Notes under the pieces: model-generated
Database searches by the model: none
The model's input: the letters and a program-made list of their open reading frames with translations, nothing else
Told to the model about the DNA's origin: nothing
Translations under genes and position numbers: made by a program
Shown here: positions 26,500-35,295 of the stretch, in pieces
Layout of the letters: every line of letters begins with the position of its first letter
How positions within the stretch are numbered: the first letter of the stretch is position 1
From: Streptomyces nodosus
GTDB taxonomy: Bacteria > Actinomycetota > Actinomycetes > Streptomycetales > Streptomycetaceae
Length of the DNA stretch: 64,000 nucleotides
Direction: 5' to 3'
Assembly: GCF_008704995.1 (NCBI RefSeq)
Contig: NZ_CP023747.1
Location: 6,110,001-6,174,000, forward strand

Positions 26500-27540
26500 G
26501 TGAAACGTCTGTCATGGCCTCGATGGATGCCGGTCGATCCGTACATCCTTCTGCTGCTGGGCACCGTGGGACTCGCGGCCCTCGTCCCGGCGCGGGGCAC
26601 GGCCGCCCCCGTAGCATCGGGCGCTGCCACGGCCGCGATCGCCTTTCTGTTCTTTCTCTACGGGGCCCGGCTCTCCACCCATGAGGCACTGGCCGGGCTC
26701 CGGCACTGGCGACTCCATGTCACCGTGCTGGCCTGCACATTCCTCGTCTTTCCCGCACTCGGCCTCGCCACGCGCGGCCTGGTGCCGGGACTCCTGACGC
26801 ACGACCTCTACACCGGCCTGCTCTTTCTGACCCTCGTCCCCTCGACCATCCAGTCGTCGATCGCCTTCACCTCCATCGCCCGCGGCAATGTGCCCGCCGC
26901 GATCTGCGCGGGCTCCTTCTCCTCGCTCGCCGGCATCTTCGTCACCCCGCTGCTCGCGGCGGTGCTGCTCGGCAACAGCGGCGGCGGTCTCTCGACGGAC
27001 TCGCTCGTCAAGATCGTGCTGCAGCTGCTGGTGCCGTTCCTCGCCGGGCAGCTGCTGCGCCGCTGGGTCGGGGGCTTTCTCACGCGGCACCGTACGGTGC
27101 TGGGACTGGTGGACCGCGGCTCGATCCTGCTGGTCGTCTACACCGCGTTCAGCGAGGGCGTGGTCCAGGGCATCTGGCACCAGGTGAGCCTGCTCAGACT
27201 GGGCGGCCTCCTGGTGGTCGAGGCGGCGCTGCTGGCCGTGATGCTCCTGCTGACCTGGTACGGCGGCCGTGCCCTGGGCTTCGACCGGGAGGACCGGATC
27301 GCGATCCAGTTCGCCGGGTCGAAGAAGTCCCTCGCCTCCGGACTGCCGATGGCGAGCGTGCTGTTCGGGACGCATGCCTCGCTCGCCGTGCTGCCGCTGA
27401 TGCTCTTCCACCAGATGCAGCTCATGGTCTGCGCGGTGATCGCCAAACGCCGCGCCCGCGACCCACGGCCGGGCGATGCCGACGCGGGGAGGGCCATAGG
27501 CGCACCGGGCGCGGTCGGCACGGGGAGCCTGCCAGGCTGA
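26500..27540 (+). CDS. SBF-family (bile acid:sodium symporter-like) transporter
   Basis: This 346-residue membrane protein has about ten hydrophobic helices. It resembles the SBF-like (YfeH/RCH1-type) branch of the bile acid/sodium symporter superfamily, with the helix-breaking stretches LVPSTIQSSIAFTSIARGN and QFAGSKKSLASGLPMA. The substrate is uncertain; in this branch organic anions or cation homeostasis are suggested. GTG 26500 follows GGGAG, and the frame is open much further upstream only as an overlap with the LysR gene. The C-terminal 30 residues are Gly/Ala/Asp-rich. Confidence 0.85.
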   Translation: MKRLSWPRWMPVDPYILLLLGTVGLAALVPARGTAAPVASGAATAAIAFLFFLYGARLSTHEALAGLRHWRLHVTVLACTFLVFPALGLATRGLVPGLLTHDLYTGLLFLTLVPSTIQSSIAFTSIARGNVPAAICAGSFSSLAGIFVTPLLAAVLLGNSGGGLSTDSLVKIVLQLLVPFLAGQLLRRWVGGFLTRHRTVLGLVDRGSILLVVYTAFSEGVVQGIWHQVSLLRLGGLLVVEAALLAVMLLLTWYGGRALGFDREDRIAIQFAGSKKSLASGLPMASVLFGTHASLAVLPLMLFHQMQLMVCAVIAKRRARDPRPGDADAGRAIGAPGAVGTGSLPG

Positions 27541-27556
27541 GGCCGTCCCGGTCGAG

Positions 27557-27586
27557 GCCGTCCCGGCCGGATTCGCCCGGGACGGC
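27557..27586. terminator. Hairpin between convergent genes
   Basis: A 10-bp stem (27557-27566 with 27577-27586) lies between the SBF-type transporter and the convergent fdhD gene. Confidence 0.6.
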
Positions 27587-27598
27587 GACGGGGACCGG

Positions 27599-28495
27599 TC
27601 AGCCCCGGCCGGCCGGGGTGTGCAGGGGGATGCGGTGCTCGCCCGCGTACACGTTCATGGAGCTGCCCCGCAGAAAGCCCACCAGGGTCAGTCCGGTCTC
27701 GGCGGCCAGGTCCACCGCGAGCGACGACGGCGCCGAGACCGCGGCCAGTACCGGGATGCCCGCCATCACGGCCTTCTGCGCCAGCTCGAAGGAGGCCCGG
27801 CCCGAGACCAGCAGGACGGCCCGGGACAGGGGCAGATCCCCGTTCTGCAGGGCGCGGCCGACCAGTTTGTCCACCGCGTTGTGCCGGCCCACGTCCTCGC
27901 GGACGTCGAGCAGCTCGCCGTCCTCGGTGAACAGGGCCGCCGCATGCAGGCCCCCGGTCCGGTCGAAGACCCGCTGGGCCGCACGCAGCCGGTCGGGGAG
28001 CAGCGCCAGCAGCTCCGGGTCCACCCGGAGCGGCGGGGCGTCGGCGATGGGCCAGCGCGCCGTGGTGCGGACCGCGTCCAGGCTCGCCTTGCCGCACAGT
28101 CCGCAGGAGGAGGTGGTGTAGACATTGCGCTCCAGCGTGATGTCGGGCAGCACCACGCCCGGCGAGGTCCGCACATCCACCACGTTGTAGGTGTTCGAGC
28201 CCGGTGGCCCGCTCGGCGCCCCGGCCCCGTCGTCCGCGGGGGAGCCGTCCCCATGGGTGGCCCCCGCGCAGTACACGATGCTCTGCACGTCTCCCTGTCC
28301 GCCCAGGGCACCCTCGCTGACCAGGAACCCGGCGGCCAGCGCGAAGTCGTCGCCCGGGGTGCGCATGGTGATGGCGAGGGGCTTCCCGTTGAGCCTGATC
28401 TCCAGCGGCTCCTCGGCGACGAGCGTGTCCGGCCGGGCGGAGACCGTCCCGTTGCGGATGCGGATCACCTTGCGTCGTTCCGTGACTCGTCCCAT
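27599..28495 (-). CDS. fdhD: FdhD, formate dehydrogenase accessory sulfurtransferase
   Basis: The protein has 298 residues. FdhD passes sulfur to the molybdenum cofactor of formate dehydrogenase. The redox cysteines are in TSSCGLCGKASLD; other family stretches are VREDVGRHNAVDKLVG and SGRASFELAQKA. ATG 28495 is chosen because conserved sequence starts there; its only purine-rich element is very close to the start. GTG 28567 would add 24 residues. No formate dehydrogenase gene is next to it in the window. Confidence 0.93.
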   Translation of the reverse strand: MGRVTERRKVIRIRNGTVSARPDTLVAEEPLEIRLNGKPLAITMRTPGDDFALAAGFLVSEGALGGQGDVQSIVYCAGATHGDGSPADDGAGAPSGPPGSNTYNVVDVRTSPGVVLPDITLERNVYTTSSCGLCGKASLDAVRTTARWPIADAPPLRVDPELLALLPDRLRAAQRVFDRTGGLHAAALFTEDGELLDVREDVGRHNAVDKLVGRALQNGDLPLSRAVLLVSGRASFELAQKAVMAGIPVLAAVSAPSSLAVDLAAETGLTLVGFLRGSSMNVYAGEHRIPLHTPAGRG

Positions 28496-28881
28496 GTCCT
28501 CATCAGCCCCGGGTCTGTGCGTGCGGCCGGACGGAGCGGCCCTCGATGCGGCGGTCGCCCGGGTCACCGGTCGCCGCGGTGCGGCGGGGTGACCCCGACG
28601 ATCTCATTGTCCTGCACATGGTCCCGCAGACACGGGGCCCCGGCGAGGGGGTGGTACGCCCCCTGCACGGGAGCGCCACGCCGAGCCGCACCCGTTCGCC
28701 CCGGCCCACCGGGTGACATCCGCTGCTCCGGGCGGCCGTAGGGGCACGAGGGTGTCCGAGGGGCTGCGGGAAGCCGACAACAAGGGCGCCCCTTTCCTGT
28801 CACTTCGCCTGCCGTCATACCCGTGAGTCATTGATCAGACTGGTGGATCCCGCTACCCACGGCCACAAGGGGGACCCGCCC
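28496..28881. other. Gene-free stretch between fdhD and the KAS III gene
   Basis: This 386-base divergent region must hold the promoters of both genes. I see no convincing coding sequence, repeat or RNA in it. AT-richer DNA near 28810-28855 (GTGAGTCATTGATCAG) is the best candidate for promoter elements of the plus-strand gene. Confidence 0.5.
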
Positions 28882-29829
28882 ATGACCGGCTCGCGTATCG
28901 TCGCCGTCGGCCACTACCAGCCCGCCAAGGTGCTCACCAACGAGGACCTGGCCACCATGGTCGACACCAACGACGAGTGGATCAGGACCCGGGTGGGCAT
29001 CCGGACGCGTCATATCGCCGGCGACGACGAACCCGTCGACGAGCTGGCCGCGCACGCCGCAGCCAAGGCGCTCGCGTCGGCGGGACTGGCGCCCCGTGAC
29101 ATCGACCTGGTCGTGGTCGCCACCTCCACCGCCGTCGACCGCTCGCCCAACACCGCGGCCCGGGTCGCTGCCCGCCTCGGCATCCCCTCCCCGGCGGCGA
29201 TGGACGTCAATGTCGTCTGCGCCGGTTTCACCCATGCGCTGGCCACCACCGACCACGCGGTGCGCGCGGGCGCGGCCACCCGGGCGCTCGTCATCGGGGC
29301 GGACAAGATGTCCGAGGTGGCGGACTGGAGCGACCGCACGACCTGTGTGCTGGTCGGCGACGGTGCCGGGGCCGCCGTCGTCGAGGCCGACCCGTCCGCC
29401 GAGGCGCCCGGGATCGGGCCCGTGCTGTGGGGTTCGGTGCCCGAGATGGGGCACGCGGTGCGCATCGAGGGCATGCCCCCGCGGTTCGCCCAGGAGGGCC
29501 AGAGCGTGTACCGGTGGGCGACCACCCAGCTGCCGCCCATCGCCCGCCGGGTCTGCGAGCGGGCCGGCACCGCGCCCGAGGACCTGGCCGCGGTCGTGCT
29601 GCACCAGGCCAACCTGCGCATCATCGAGCCGCTCGCCCAGAAGCTCGGTGCCGTGAACGCGGTGGTCGCCCGCGATGTCAGCGAATCCGGGAACACCTCC
29701 GCGGCGAGCATCCCGCTGGCCTTCTCCAAGCTCGTGGAACGCGGGGAGATCTCGACCGGGGACGAAGTGCTGCTCTTCGGCTTCGGCGGCAATCTGTCGT
29801 ACGCGGGCCAGGTGGTCCGCTGCCCCTGA
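28882..29829 (+). CDS. Beta-ketoacyl-ACP synthase III (FabH-like), orphan
   Basis: This 315-residue protein has the KAS III catalytic triad: Cys in VNVVCAGFTHAL, His in VVLHQANLRII and Asn in SESGNTSAASIP. It also has the FabH-type start motif DEWIRTRVGIRTRHI. It condenses an acyl-CoA starter with malonyl-ACP. It is not in a fab operon, so it may supply starter units for a special fatty acid or secondary product. ATG 28882 is chosen with AAGGGGGA ahead; an upstream ATG at 28831 lacks one. The next gene is a ROK regulator after 144 bases. Confidence 0.9.
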   Translation: MTGSRIVAVGHYQPAKVLTNEDLATMVDTNDEWIRTRVGIRTRHIAGDDEPVDELAAHAAAKALASAGLAPRDIDLVVVATSTAVDRSPNTAARVAARLGIPSPAAMDVNVVCAGFTHALATTDHAVRAGAATRALVIGADKMSEVADWSDRTTCVLVGDGAGAAVVEADPSAEAPGIGPVLWGSVPEMGHAVRIEGMPPRFAQEGQSVYRWATTQLPPIARRVCERAGTAPEDLAAVVLHQANLRIIEPLAQKLGAVNAVVARDVSESGNTSAASIPLAFSKLVERGEISTGDEVLLFGFGGNLSYAGQVVRCP

Positions 29830-29973
29830 GCAGTCGCCGGGCCGTCACTTTGTCCTGGCAGTGGGGAAAGTCGTCGGTGATTGCTGTGAAACTTCTTCCC
29901 AGTTCCGGCAGTCGCTGATACGTTCCCCTCGAAAGCCCGGAGCGATCGGCCGATGCGGGGCGGGGAGGGGCGC

Positions 29974-31164
29974 GTGAGACGAATGACGGCACGACCGGCG
30001 AACGCGCACCAGGCCCGGCTGCTCAGGCTGTTGCGCGACGGGGGTCCCAACTCCCGCGCGCAACTGGGCGATCAGATCGAACTGTCACGGTCGAAGCTGG
30101 CCGTGGAGGTCGACCGGCTGCTGGAGACGGGGCTGGTCGTCGCGGACGGGTTCGCCGCCTCGCGCGGCGGACGCCGCTCCCACAACATCCGGCTCGCCCC
30201 CCATCTGCGCTTCCTCAGCGTCGACATCGGCGCGACCTCGGTCGACGTCGCGGTCACCAACGCCGAACTGGAGGTGCTGGGACACCTCAACCAGCCCATG
30301 GACGTACGCGAGGGCCCGGTCGCGGTCTTCGAGCAAGCCCTGTCCATGGCCGCGAAGTTGAAGGCCACCGGGCTGGCGGAGGGCTTCGACGGCGCCGGTA
30401 TCGGCGTCCCGGGCCCGGTCCGCTTCCCCGAAGGCGTACCGGTCGCCCCGCCGATCATGCCGGGCTGGGACGGCTTCCCGGTCCGGGAGGCACTCAGCCA
30501 GGAACTCGGCTGCCCCGTCATGGTCGACAACGATGTGAACCTGATGGCCATGGGGGAGCAGCACGCGGGCGTCGCCCGCTCCGTGGGCGACTTCCTCTGC
30601 ATCAAGATCGGTACCGGCATCGGCTGCGGCATCGTCGCCGGCGGTGAGGTCCACCGTGGTGCGACGGGCAGCGCGGGCGACATCGGCCATATCCAGGCCG
30701 TGCCCGAGGGACGCCCCTGCGCCTGTGGCAACCGGGGTTGCCTGGAGGCCCACTTCGGTGGCGCGGCCCTGGCCCGTGACGCACTGGAGGCGGCCCAGCA
30801 GGGACTGTCCCCGGAGCTCGCGGCACGGCTGGAGACCCAGGGCGGTCTCACCGCCGTCGATGTCGCCGCCGCGGCCGCCGCGGGCGACGCCACCGCGCTC
30901 GACCTCATCAGGGAGGGCGGCACCCGTACCGGCCAGGTCATCGCCGGCCTGGTCAGCTTCTTCAACCCCGGTCTCGTGGTGATCGGCGGCGGAGTGACCG
31001 GCCTCGGTCACACCCTGCTCGCCGCGATCCGCACCCAGGTCTACCGCCAGTCTCTGCCGCTGGCGACGGGCAATCTGCCCATCGTCCTCGGCGAGTTGGG
31101 CCACAAGGCCGGAGTCATCGGCGCGGCCCGCCTCATCAGCGACCACCTGTTCTCCCCCGTGTAG
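29974..31164 (+). CDS. ROK-family transcriptional regulator
   Basis: The protein has 396 residues. A winged-helix N terminus (ARLLRLLRDGGPNSRAQLG, then LSRSKLAVEVDRLLE) is followed by the sugar-kinase-like ROK domain with an ATP/sugar-binding region (FLSVDIGATSVDVAV, then CIKIGTGIGCGIVAGG). The zinc-site pattern is CACGNRGCLEAH. GTG 29974 follows GGGGAGGGGCGC. It sits directly upstream of, and in the same direction as, a sugar ABC transporter operon, so it is the likely sugar-responsive regulator of that operon. The effector sugar is unknown. Confidence 0.9.
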   Translation: MRRMTARPANAHQARLLRLLRDGGPNSRAQLGDQIELSRSKLAVEVDRLLETGLVVADGFAASRGGRRSHNIRLAPHLRFLSVDIGATSVDVAVTNAELEVLGHLNQPMDVREGPVAVFEQALSMAAKLKATGLAEGFDGAGIGVPGPVRFPEGVPVAPPIMPGWDGFPVREALSQELGCPVMVDNDVNLMAMGEQHAGVARSVGDFLCIKIGTGIGCGIVAGGEVHRGATGSAGDIGHIQAVPEGRPCACGNRGCLEAHFGGAALARDALEAAQQGLSPELAARLETQGGLTAVDVAAAAAAGDATALDLIREGGTRTGQVIAGLVSFFNPGLVVIGGGVTGLGHTLLAAIRTQVYRQSLPLATGNLPIVLGELGHKAGVIGAARLISDHLFSPV

Positions 31165-31189
31165 ACGGCCCGTCCGGCTCCAGCAGAGA

Positions 31190-31415
31190 TCACCCGCGGA
31201 CAGCATCCGCGGGACCACCGCGCAGCGCACCGCAGGATCACTCGTACATCCGCACCGCAGGACCACCGCACAGCTGCACCGCAGGATCGCTCGTACACCC
31301 GTACCGCAGGACCACCGCACCCGCACCGCAGGTCCACCCGTACTGCAGGACCACCGCACACCCGCACCGCGGGACCACCCGTACACAGCACTCGCAGGAC
31401 CACCGCTGAGATCAC
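31190..31415. repeat. Degenerate tandem repeat in the leader of the sugar ABC operon
   Basis: The 470-base gap before the ABC transporter genes holds about eight imperfect copies of a 22-27-base unit around CACCGCAGGACCACC followed by GCAC or CGTAC. Unit length varies and no constant spacer exists. No coding sequence is visible. It is C-rich on the plus strand and G-rich on the minus strand. Nothing else was recognised between 31416 and 31634 except GGGGGACCCAC before the next start. Confidence 0.75.
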
Positions 31416-31634
31416 CGCGGTGACCGCCCGCAGCGAGACCCGCGGAGATCACCCGGCGCACGGCACCGCACCGTCCCGCACCGACTCGGCTCCGCCCGCA
31501 CCTCGGCTCCACGTGCAACCAAGCTCTGCCCCCGCACCACCCGGCCACCGCCCCGCATCGCCCCGCCCCGAACACGCCTGCCCGGTACGCGTTCCGTTCC
31601 GAACCCGGCCCGTACGCCCGCCTGGGGGACCCAC

Positions 31635-33152
31635 ATGGCACCAGAACCGCCGCTGCTCACCATGTCCGGCATCACCAAGTCGTTCCCCGGAGTCCGGGCC
31701 CTCGACGGCGTCGACCTCGACGTCCAGGCCGGAGAAGTGCACTGTCTGCTCGGCCAGAACGGGGCCGGGAAGTCCACCCTGATCAAGGTCCTGGCCGGCG
31801 CCCACCAGCCCGACACCGGCACCATCCGCTGGTGCGGGGAAGAGGTCACCCTCCGCTCGCCCAGCGCCGCCATGCGCCGCGGCATCGCCACCATCTACCA
31901 GGAACTCGACCTGGTCGGGCACCTGTCGGTGGCCGAGAACGTCCACCTCGGCCATGAACCCACGGCCGCCGGATTCGTCGTACGGAAGGGAGCGGCCCGC
32001 GCGTCGACGGCCCGGCTCCTCGCCAGACTCGGACACCCCGAGATCGATCCCGCCCGTCTCGTCGGTGAACTGTCGGCGGCCCAGCAGCAGATCGTGTCGA
32101 TGGCACGGGCGCTCTCCCACGACGTACGGCTCATCGTGATGGACGAGCCGTCCGCCGCGCTCGACCCGGACGAGGTCGACAACCTGTTCCGCATCGTGGG
32201 CGACCTGACCGCCCAAGGGGTCGCCGTGGTGTACATCTCGCACCGCCTGGAGGAGATCCGCCGCATCGGCGACCGGGTGACGGTCCTCAAGGACGGGCGG
32301 GCCGTGGCGGGCGGACTGCCGGCGAGGACCACACCGACCCGCGAGGTCGTGGCGCTGATGACGGGACGGAACGTCGAGTACGTCTTCCCCGAACGGCCCC
32401 CCTCGCCACCGGGCGGCACGCCCGTCCTTGAGGTCCGGGGGCTGGCCCGGGAGGGAGAGTTCGCGCCGCTCGACCTCGCCGTCCACCCCGGCGAGATCGT
32501 CGGCCTCGCGGGCCTCGTCGGCTCCGGACGCTCCGAGATCCTGGAGACCGTCTACGGCGCCCGCAGGCCCACCGCCGGTCAAGTCCTCGTGGACGGACGG
32601 CCGTTGCGCCCCGGTAGCGTACCCGCCGCGGTGCGCGCCGGGCTCGGGCTGGCACCCGAGGAACGCAAGGCACAGGCCCTGCTGATGCTGGAGTCCGTCA
32701 CCCGCAATGTGTCCGTATCCTCCCTGTCCCGCTTCGCGCGCGGAGGATGGATCGACCGGGGCGCCGAACGCGGCGCGGCACGCGCGGCGACCCGCGAGCT
32801 GTCGCTGCGCCCCGACAACCCCTCCGTGCCGGTCCGCACCCTCTCCGGCGGCAACCAGCAGAAGGCCGTCCTGGCCCGCTGGCTGCTGCGCGGCTGCCGG
32901 GTGCTGCTGCTCGACGAGCCGACCCGCGGCGTCGACGTGGGAGCGCGCGCCGAGTTGTACGCGGTCGTCCGGCGCCTCGCCGACGAGGGCCTCGCGGTGC
33001 TGCTGGTCTCCAGCGAGGTGCCCGAGGTGCTCGGCCTGGCCGACCGTGTCCTGGTGCTGCGCGAGGGCCGCGTGGTGCACGAGGCGCCCGCCCGGGCCCT
33101 GGACGAACACCGCGTACTCGACCTGGTCATGGAAGGAAGCCCGGCATCATGA
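31635..33152 (+). CDS. Sugar ABC transporter, double ATP-binding protein (RbsA/MglA type)
   Basis: This 505-residue protein has two ABC domains, as usual for ribose/galactose/xylose importers. Domain 1 has Walker A GQNGAGKST, signature LSAAQQQIVSMARAL and Walker B LIVMDEPSAAL. Domain 2 (from about 260) has the degenerate Walker A GLVGSGRSE, signature LSGGNQQKAVLARWL and Walker B VLLLDEPTRGVD. It energises uptake together with the permease and binding protein encoded next. Its stop overlaps the permease start (ATGA). Confidence 0.93.
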   Translation: MAPEPPLLTMSGITKSFPGVRALDGVDLDVQAGEVHCLLGQNGAGKSTLIKVLAGAHQPDTGTIRWCGEEVTLRSPSAAMRRGIATIYQELDLVGHLSVAENVHLGHEPTAAGFVVRKGAARASTARLLARLGHPEIDPARLVGELSAAQQQIVSMARALSHDVRLIVMDEPSAALDPDEVDNLFRIVGDLTAQGVAVVYISHRLEEIRRIGDRVTVLKDGRAVAGGLPARTTPTREVVALMTGRNVEYVFPERPPSPPGGTPVLEVRGLAREGEFAPLDLAVHPGEIVGLAGLVGSGRSEILETVYGARRPTAGQVLVDGRPLRPGSVPAAVRAGLGLAPEERKAQALLMLESVTRNVSVSSLSRFARGGWIDRGAERGAARAATRELSLRPDNPSVPVRTLSGGNQQKAVLARWLLRGCRVLLLDEPTRGVDVGARAELYAVVRRLADEGLAVLLVSSEVPEVLGLADRVLVLREGRVVHEAPARALDEHRVLDLVMEGSPAS

Positions 33153-34168
33153 CGCAGCACGTCTCCCCGCCCCGGGACAGCGCCGGCAAGCTGCCCCCGG
33201 CCGGCGGACTCCCCGCCTGGCGCTCCCTGCCGGCCCGCGCCGATGTCCGCACCCTGTCCCTGCTGGGTGTGCTCGCCGTGCTGATCCTGATCGGCGGGAT
33301 CACCAGACCGGACGAGTTCCTGGACACCCGCAACCTCCAACTCGTCCTCACCCAGGCCTCGGTGATCGGTGTCGTCACCGTCGGCATGACCTTCGTCATC
33401 ACCTCGGGCGGCATCGATCTCTCGGTCGGCGCGATCGTCGCCCTCTCCTCGGTCTGGGCGACCACCGTCGCGACCCAGGGGTACGGCTTCGCGGGCATCC
33501 TCTTCACCGCGATGATCGTCGGAGTGGGCTGCGGACTGGTCAACGGACTGCTGATCGCCTACGGCGGGATGGTCCCGTTCATCGCCACCCTCGCCATGCT
33601 GGCCTCGGCCCGCGGACTCGCCCTCCAGATCACCGACGGCAGGACCCAGATCGTCACCGTCGGCAGTGTGCTCAGGCTCGGCGAACGCGACTCCTATGTG
33701 CTGGGCGTCCCGCCGCTGGTGCTCGTCTTCGCCGCCGTCACCGTGATCGGCTGGCTGGTGCTCAACCGCACCACCTTCGGGCGCCGCACGGTCGCCGTGG
33801 GCGGCAACCCGGAGGCGGCCCGGCTGGCCGGCATCGACGTACGCCGTCAGCGGCTGTATCTGTATCTGCTGTCCGGACTGGCCTGCGGCATCGCCGCCTT
33901 CCTGCTGATCGTCCTGTCCGGCTCGGGCCAGAACACCAACGGCAACCTCTATGAACTCGACGCCATTGCGGCGGCGATCATCGGCGGCACGCTGCTCAGC
34001 GGGGGCCGCGGCACCATCACCGGCTCCGTGCTCGGTGTCCTGATCTTCACCACGATCACCAACATCTTCGCCCTGAACAACCTGCAGAGCGACGTCCAGG
34101 AGATCGCCAAGGGCGCGATCATCGTCGCCGCCGTGCTGGTCCAGCGCCGTACCGCGAGCACGACCTGA
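33149..34168 (+). CDS. Sugar ABC transporter permease (RbsC type)
   Basis: This 339-residue membrane protein has about nine helices and belongs to the BPD_transp_2 family. Characteristic segments are GMTFVITSGGIDLSVGAIVAL and VGGNPEAARLAGI. The ATG overlaps the stop of the ATPase gene by 4 bases, so translation is coupled. It forms the channel for the sugar bound by the lipoprotein encoded downstream. Confidence 0.93.
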   Translation: MTQHVSPPRDSAGKLPPAGGLPAWRSLPARADVRTLSLLGVLAVLILIGGITRPDEFLDTRNLQLVLTQASVIGVVTVGMTFVITSGGIDLSVGAIVALSSVWATTVATQGYGFAGILFTAMIVGVGCGLVNGLLIAYGGMVPFIATLAMLASARGLALQITDGRTQIVTVGSVLRLGERDSYVLGVPPLVLVFAAVTVIGWLVLNRTTFGRRTVAVGGNPEAARLAGIDVRRQRLYLYLLSGLACGIAAFLLIVLSGSGQNTNGNLYELDAIAAAIIGGTLLSGGRGTITGSVLGVLIFTTITNIFALNNLQSDVQEIAKGAIIVAAVLVQRRTASTT

Positions 34169-34185
34169 GGAAAGGGTTCACCGCC

Positions 34186-35235
34186 ATGTCACAGCAGACG
34201 CCGTTCACCAGCCGCAGAGGACTGCTCTTCGGGACCGCCGCCGTGTCCGCCGGTGCCTTCCTCACCGCGTGCACGAGCAACGAGCCCAAGAGCGAGAAGA
34301 CCGCCGCGAACGACACCCCGGCCACCGACGGCAAGCCCGGCACGCACGTCACCATCGGCTTCGCCGGACCCCAGGCCGACCACGGCTGGCTCAACGCCAT
34401 CAACGACAACGCCAAGAGCCGCGCCGAGAAGTACGAGGACGTCACCCTGGAGATCACCGAGGGTTCCAACGACACGGCCGCGCAGATCGGTCAGATCGAG
34501 ACCCTCATCAACAAGAAGGTCGACGTCCTGGTGGTGCTGCCCGCCGACGGCAAGGCGCTCACCCAGGTCGGGCTGAAGGCGATGCGCGCGGGCATCCCGG
34601 TCGTCAACCTCGACCGCATCTTCAACACCCCCCAGGCCTACCGCTGCTGGGTCGGCGGCGACAACTACGGCATGGGGCTCAACGCCGGCCACTACATCGG
34701 CGAGAAGCTCAAGGGGAAGTCCGACGCCCGGGTCATCGAACTGGCCGGCCTCGACAACCTGGAACTCACCAAACAGCGCACCCAGGGCTTCGACGACGCG
34801 CTCAAGAACTACCCGAACATCAAGAAGGTGGCCCGCCAGGCCGCCGAGTTCACGGTCGAGTCCGGACAGGCCAAGATGGCCCAACTCCTCCAGGCCCAGC
34901 CGAAGTTCGACGCCGTGTGGAATCACGACGACGACCAGGGCGTGGGTGCCCTGCGGGCCGTCGAACAGGCCGGCCGGGACGGCTTTCTGATGGTCGGCGG
35001 CGCGGGCGCGCTGTCCGCCTTCGAGGCCATCAAGCAGGACAACGGCGTGCTGAAGGCGACCGTGCTGTATCCGCCGACCATGGCCGCCTCCGCGATCGAC
35101 CTCGCCCGCGCCCTCGGCCAGGGCAAGGGGATCGGCGGCCTCGCCGAGTACGAGATCCCGGCCTCGATCACTCTCTATTCGGCCGTCGTCGACAAGGACA
35201 ACGTCGACCGGTACATGCCCACCGGCTTCCGCTGA
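34186..35235 (+). CDS. Sugar ABC transporter substrate-binding lipoprotein (RbsB type)
   Basis: The protein has 349 residues. A twin-arginine-like signal (SRRGLLFGTAAV) ends in the lipobox LTAC, predicting a Tat-exported lipoprotein. The periplasmic-binding type 1 fold follows (VTIGFAGPQADHGWLN, then QIGQIETLINKKVDVLVVLP). It binds the sugar at the cell surface. It is 17 bases after the permease gene. The operon continues into the oxidoreductase. Confidence 0.93.
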   Translation: MSQQTPFTSRRGLLFGTAAVSAGAFLTACTSNEPKSEKTAANDTPATDGKPGTHVTIGFAGPQADHGWLNAINDNAKSRAEKYEDVTLEITEGSNDTAAQIGQIETLINKKVDVLVVLPADGKALTQVGLKAMRAGIPVVNLDRIFNTPQAYRCWVGGDNYGMGLNAGHYIGEKLKGKSDARVIELAGLDNLELTKQRTQGFDDALKNYPNIKKVARQAAEFTVESGQAKMAQLLQAQPKFDAVWNHDDDQGVGALRAVEQAGRDGFLMVGGAGALSAFEAIKQDNGVLKATVLYPPTMAASAIDLARALGQGKGIGGLAEYEIPASITLYSAVVDKDNVDRYMPTGFR

Positions 35236-35295
35236 TCCTTCGGCCCTGCACCCCCACGGCCTTATCACGACGAGGACGACGAGGAGTACTCACGC

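Noticed and set aside
31190..31415. The tandem repeats were considered as a CRISPR array.
   Set aside because: Units are imperfect, vary in length and have no regular unique spacers; no cas genes are near.
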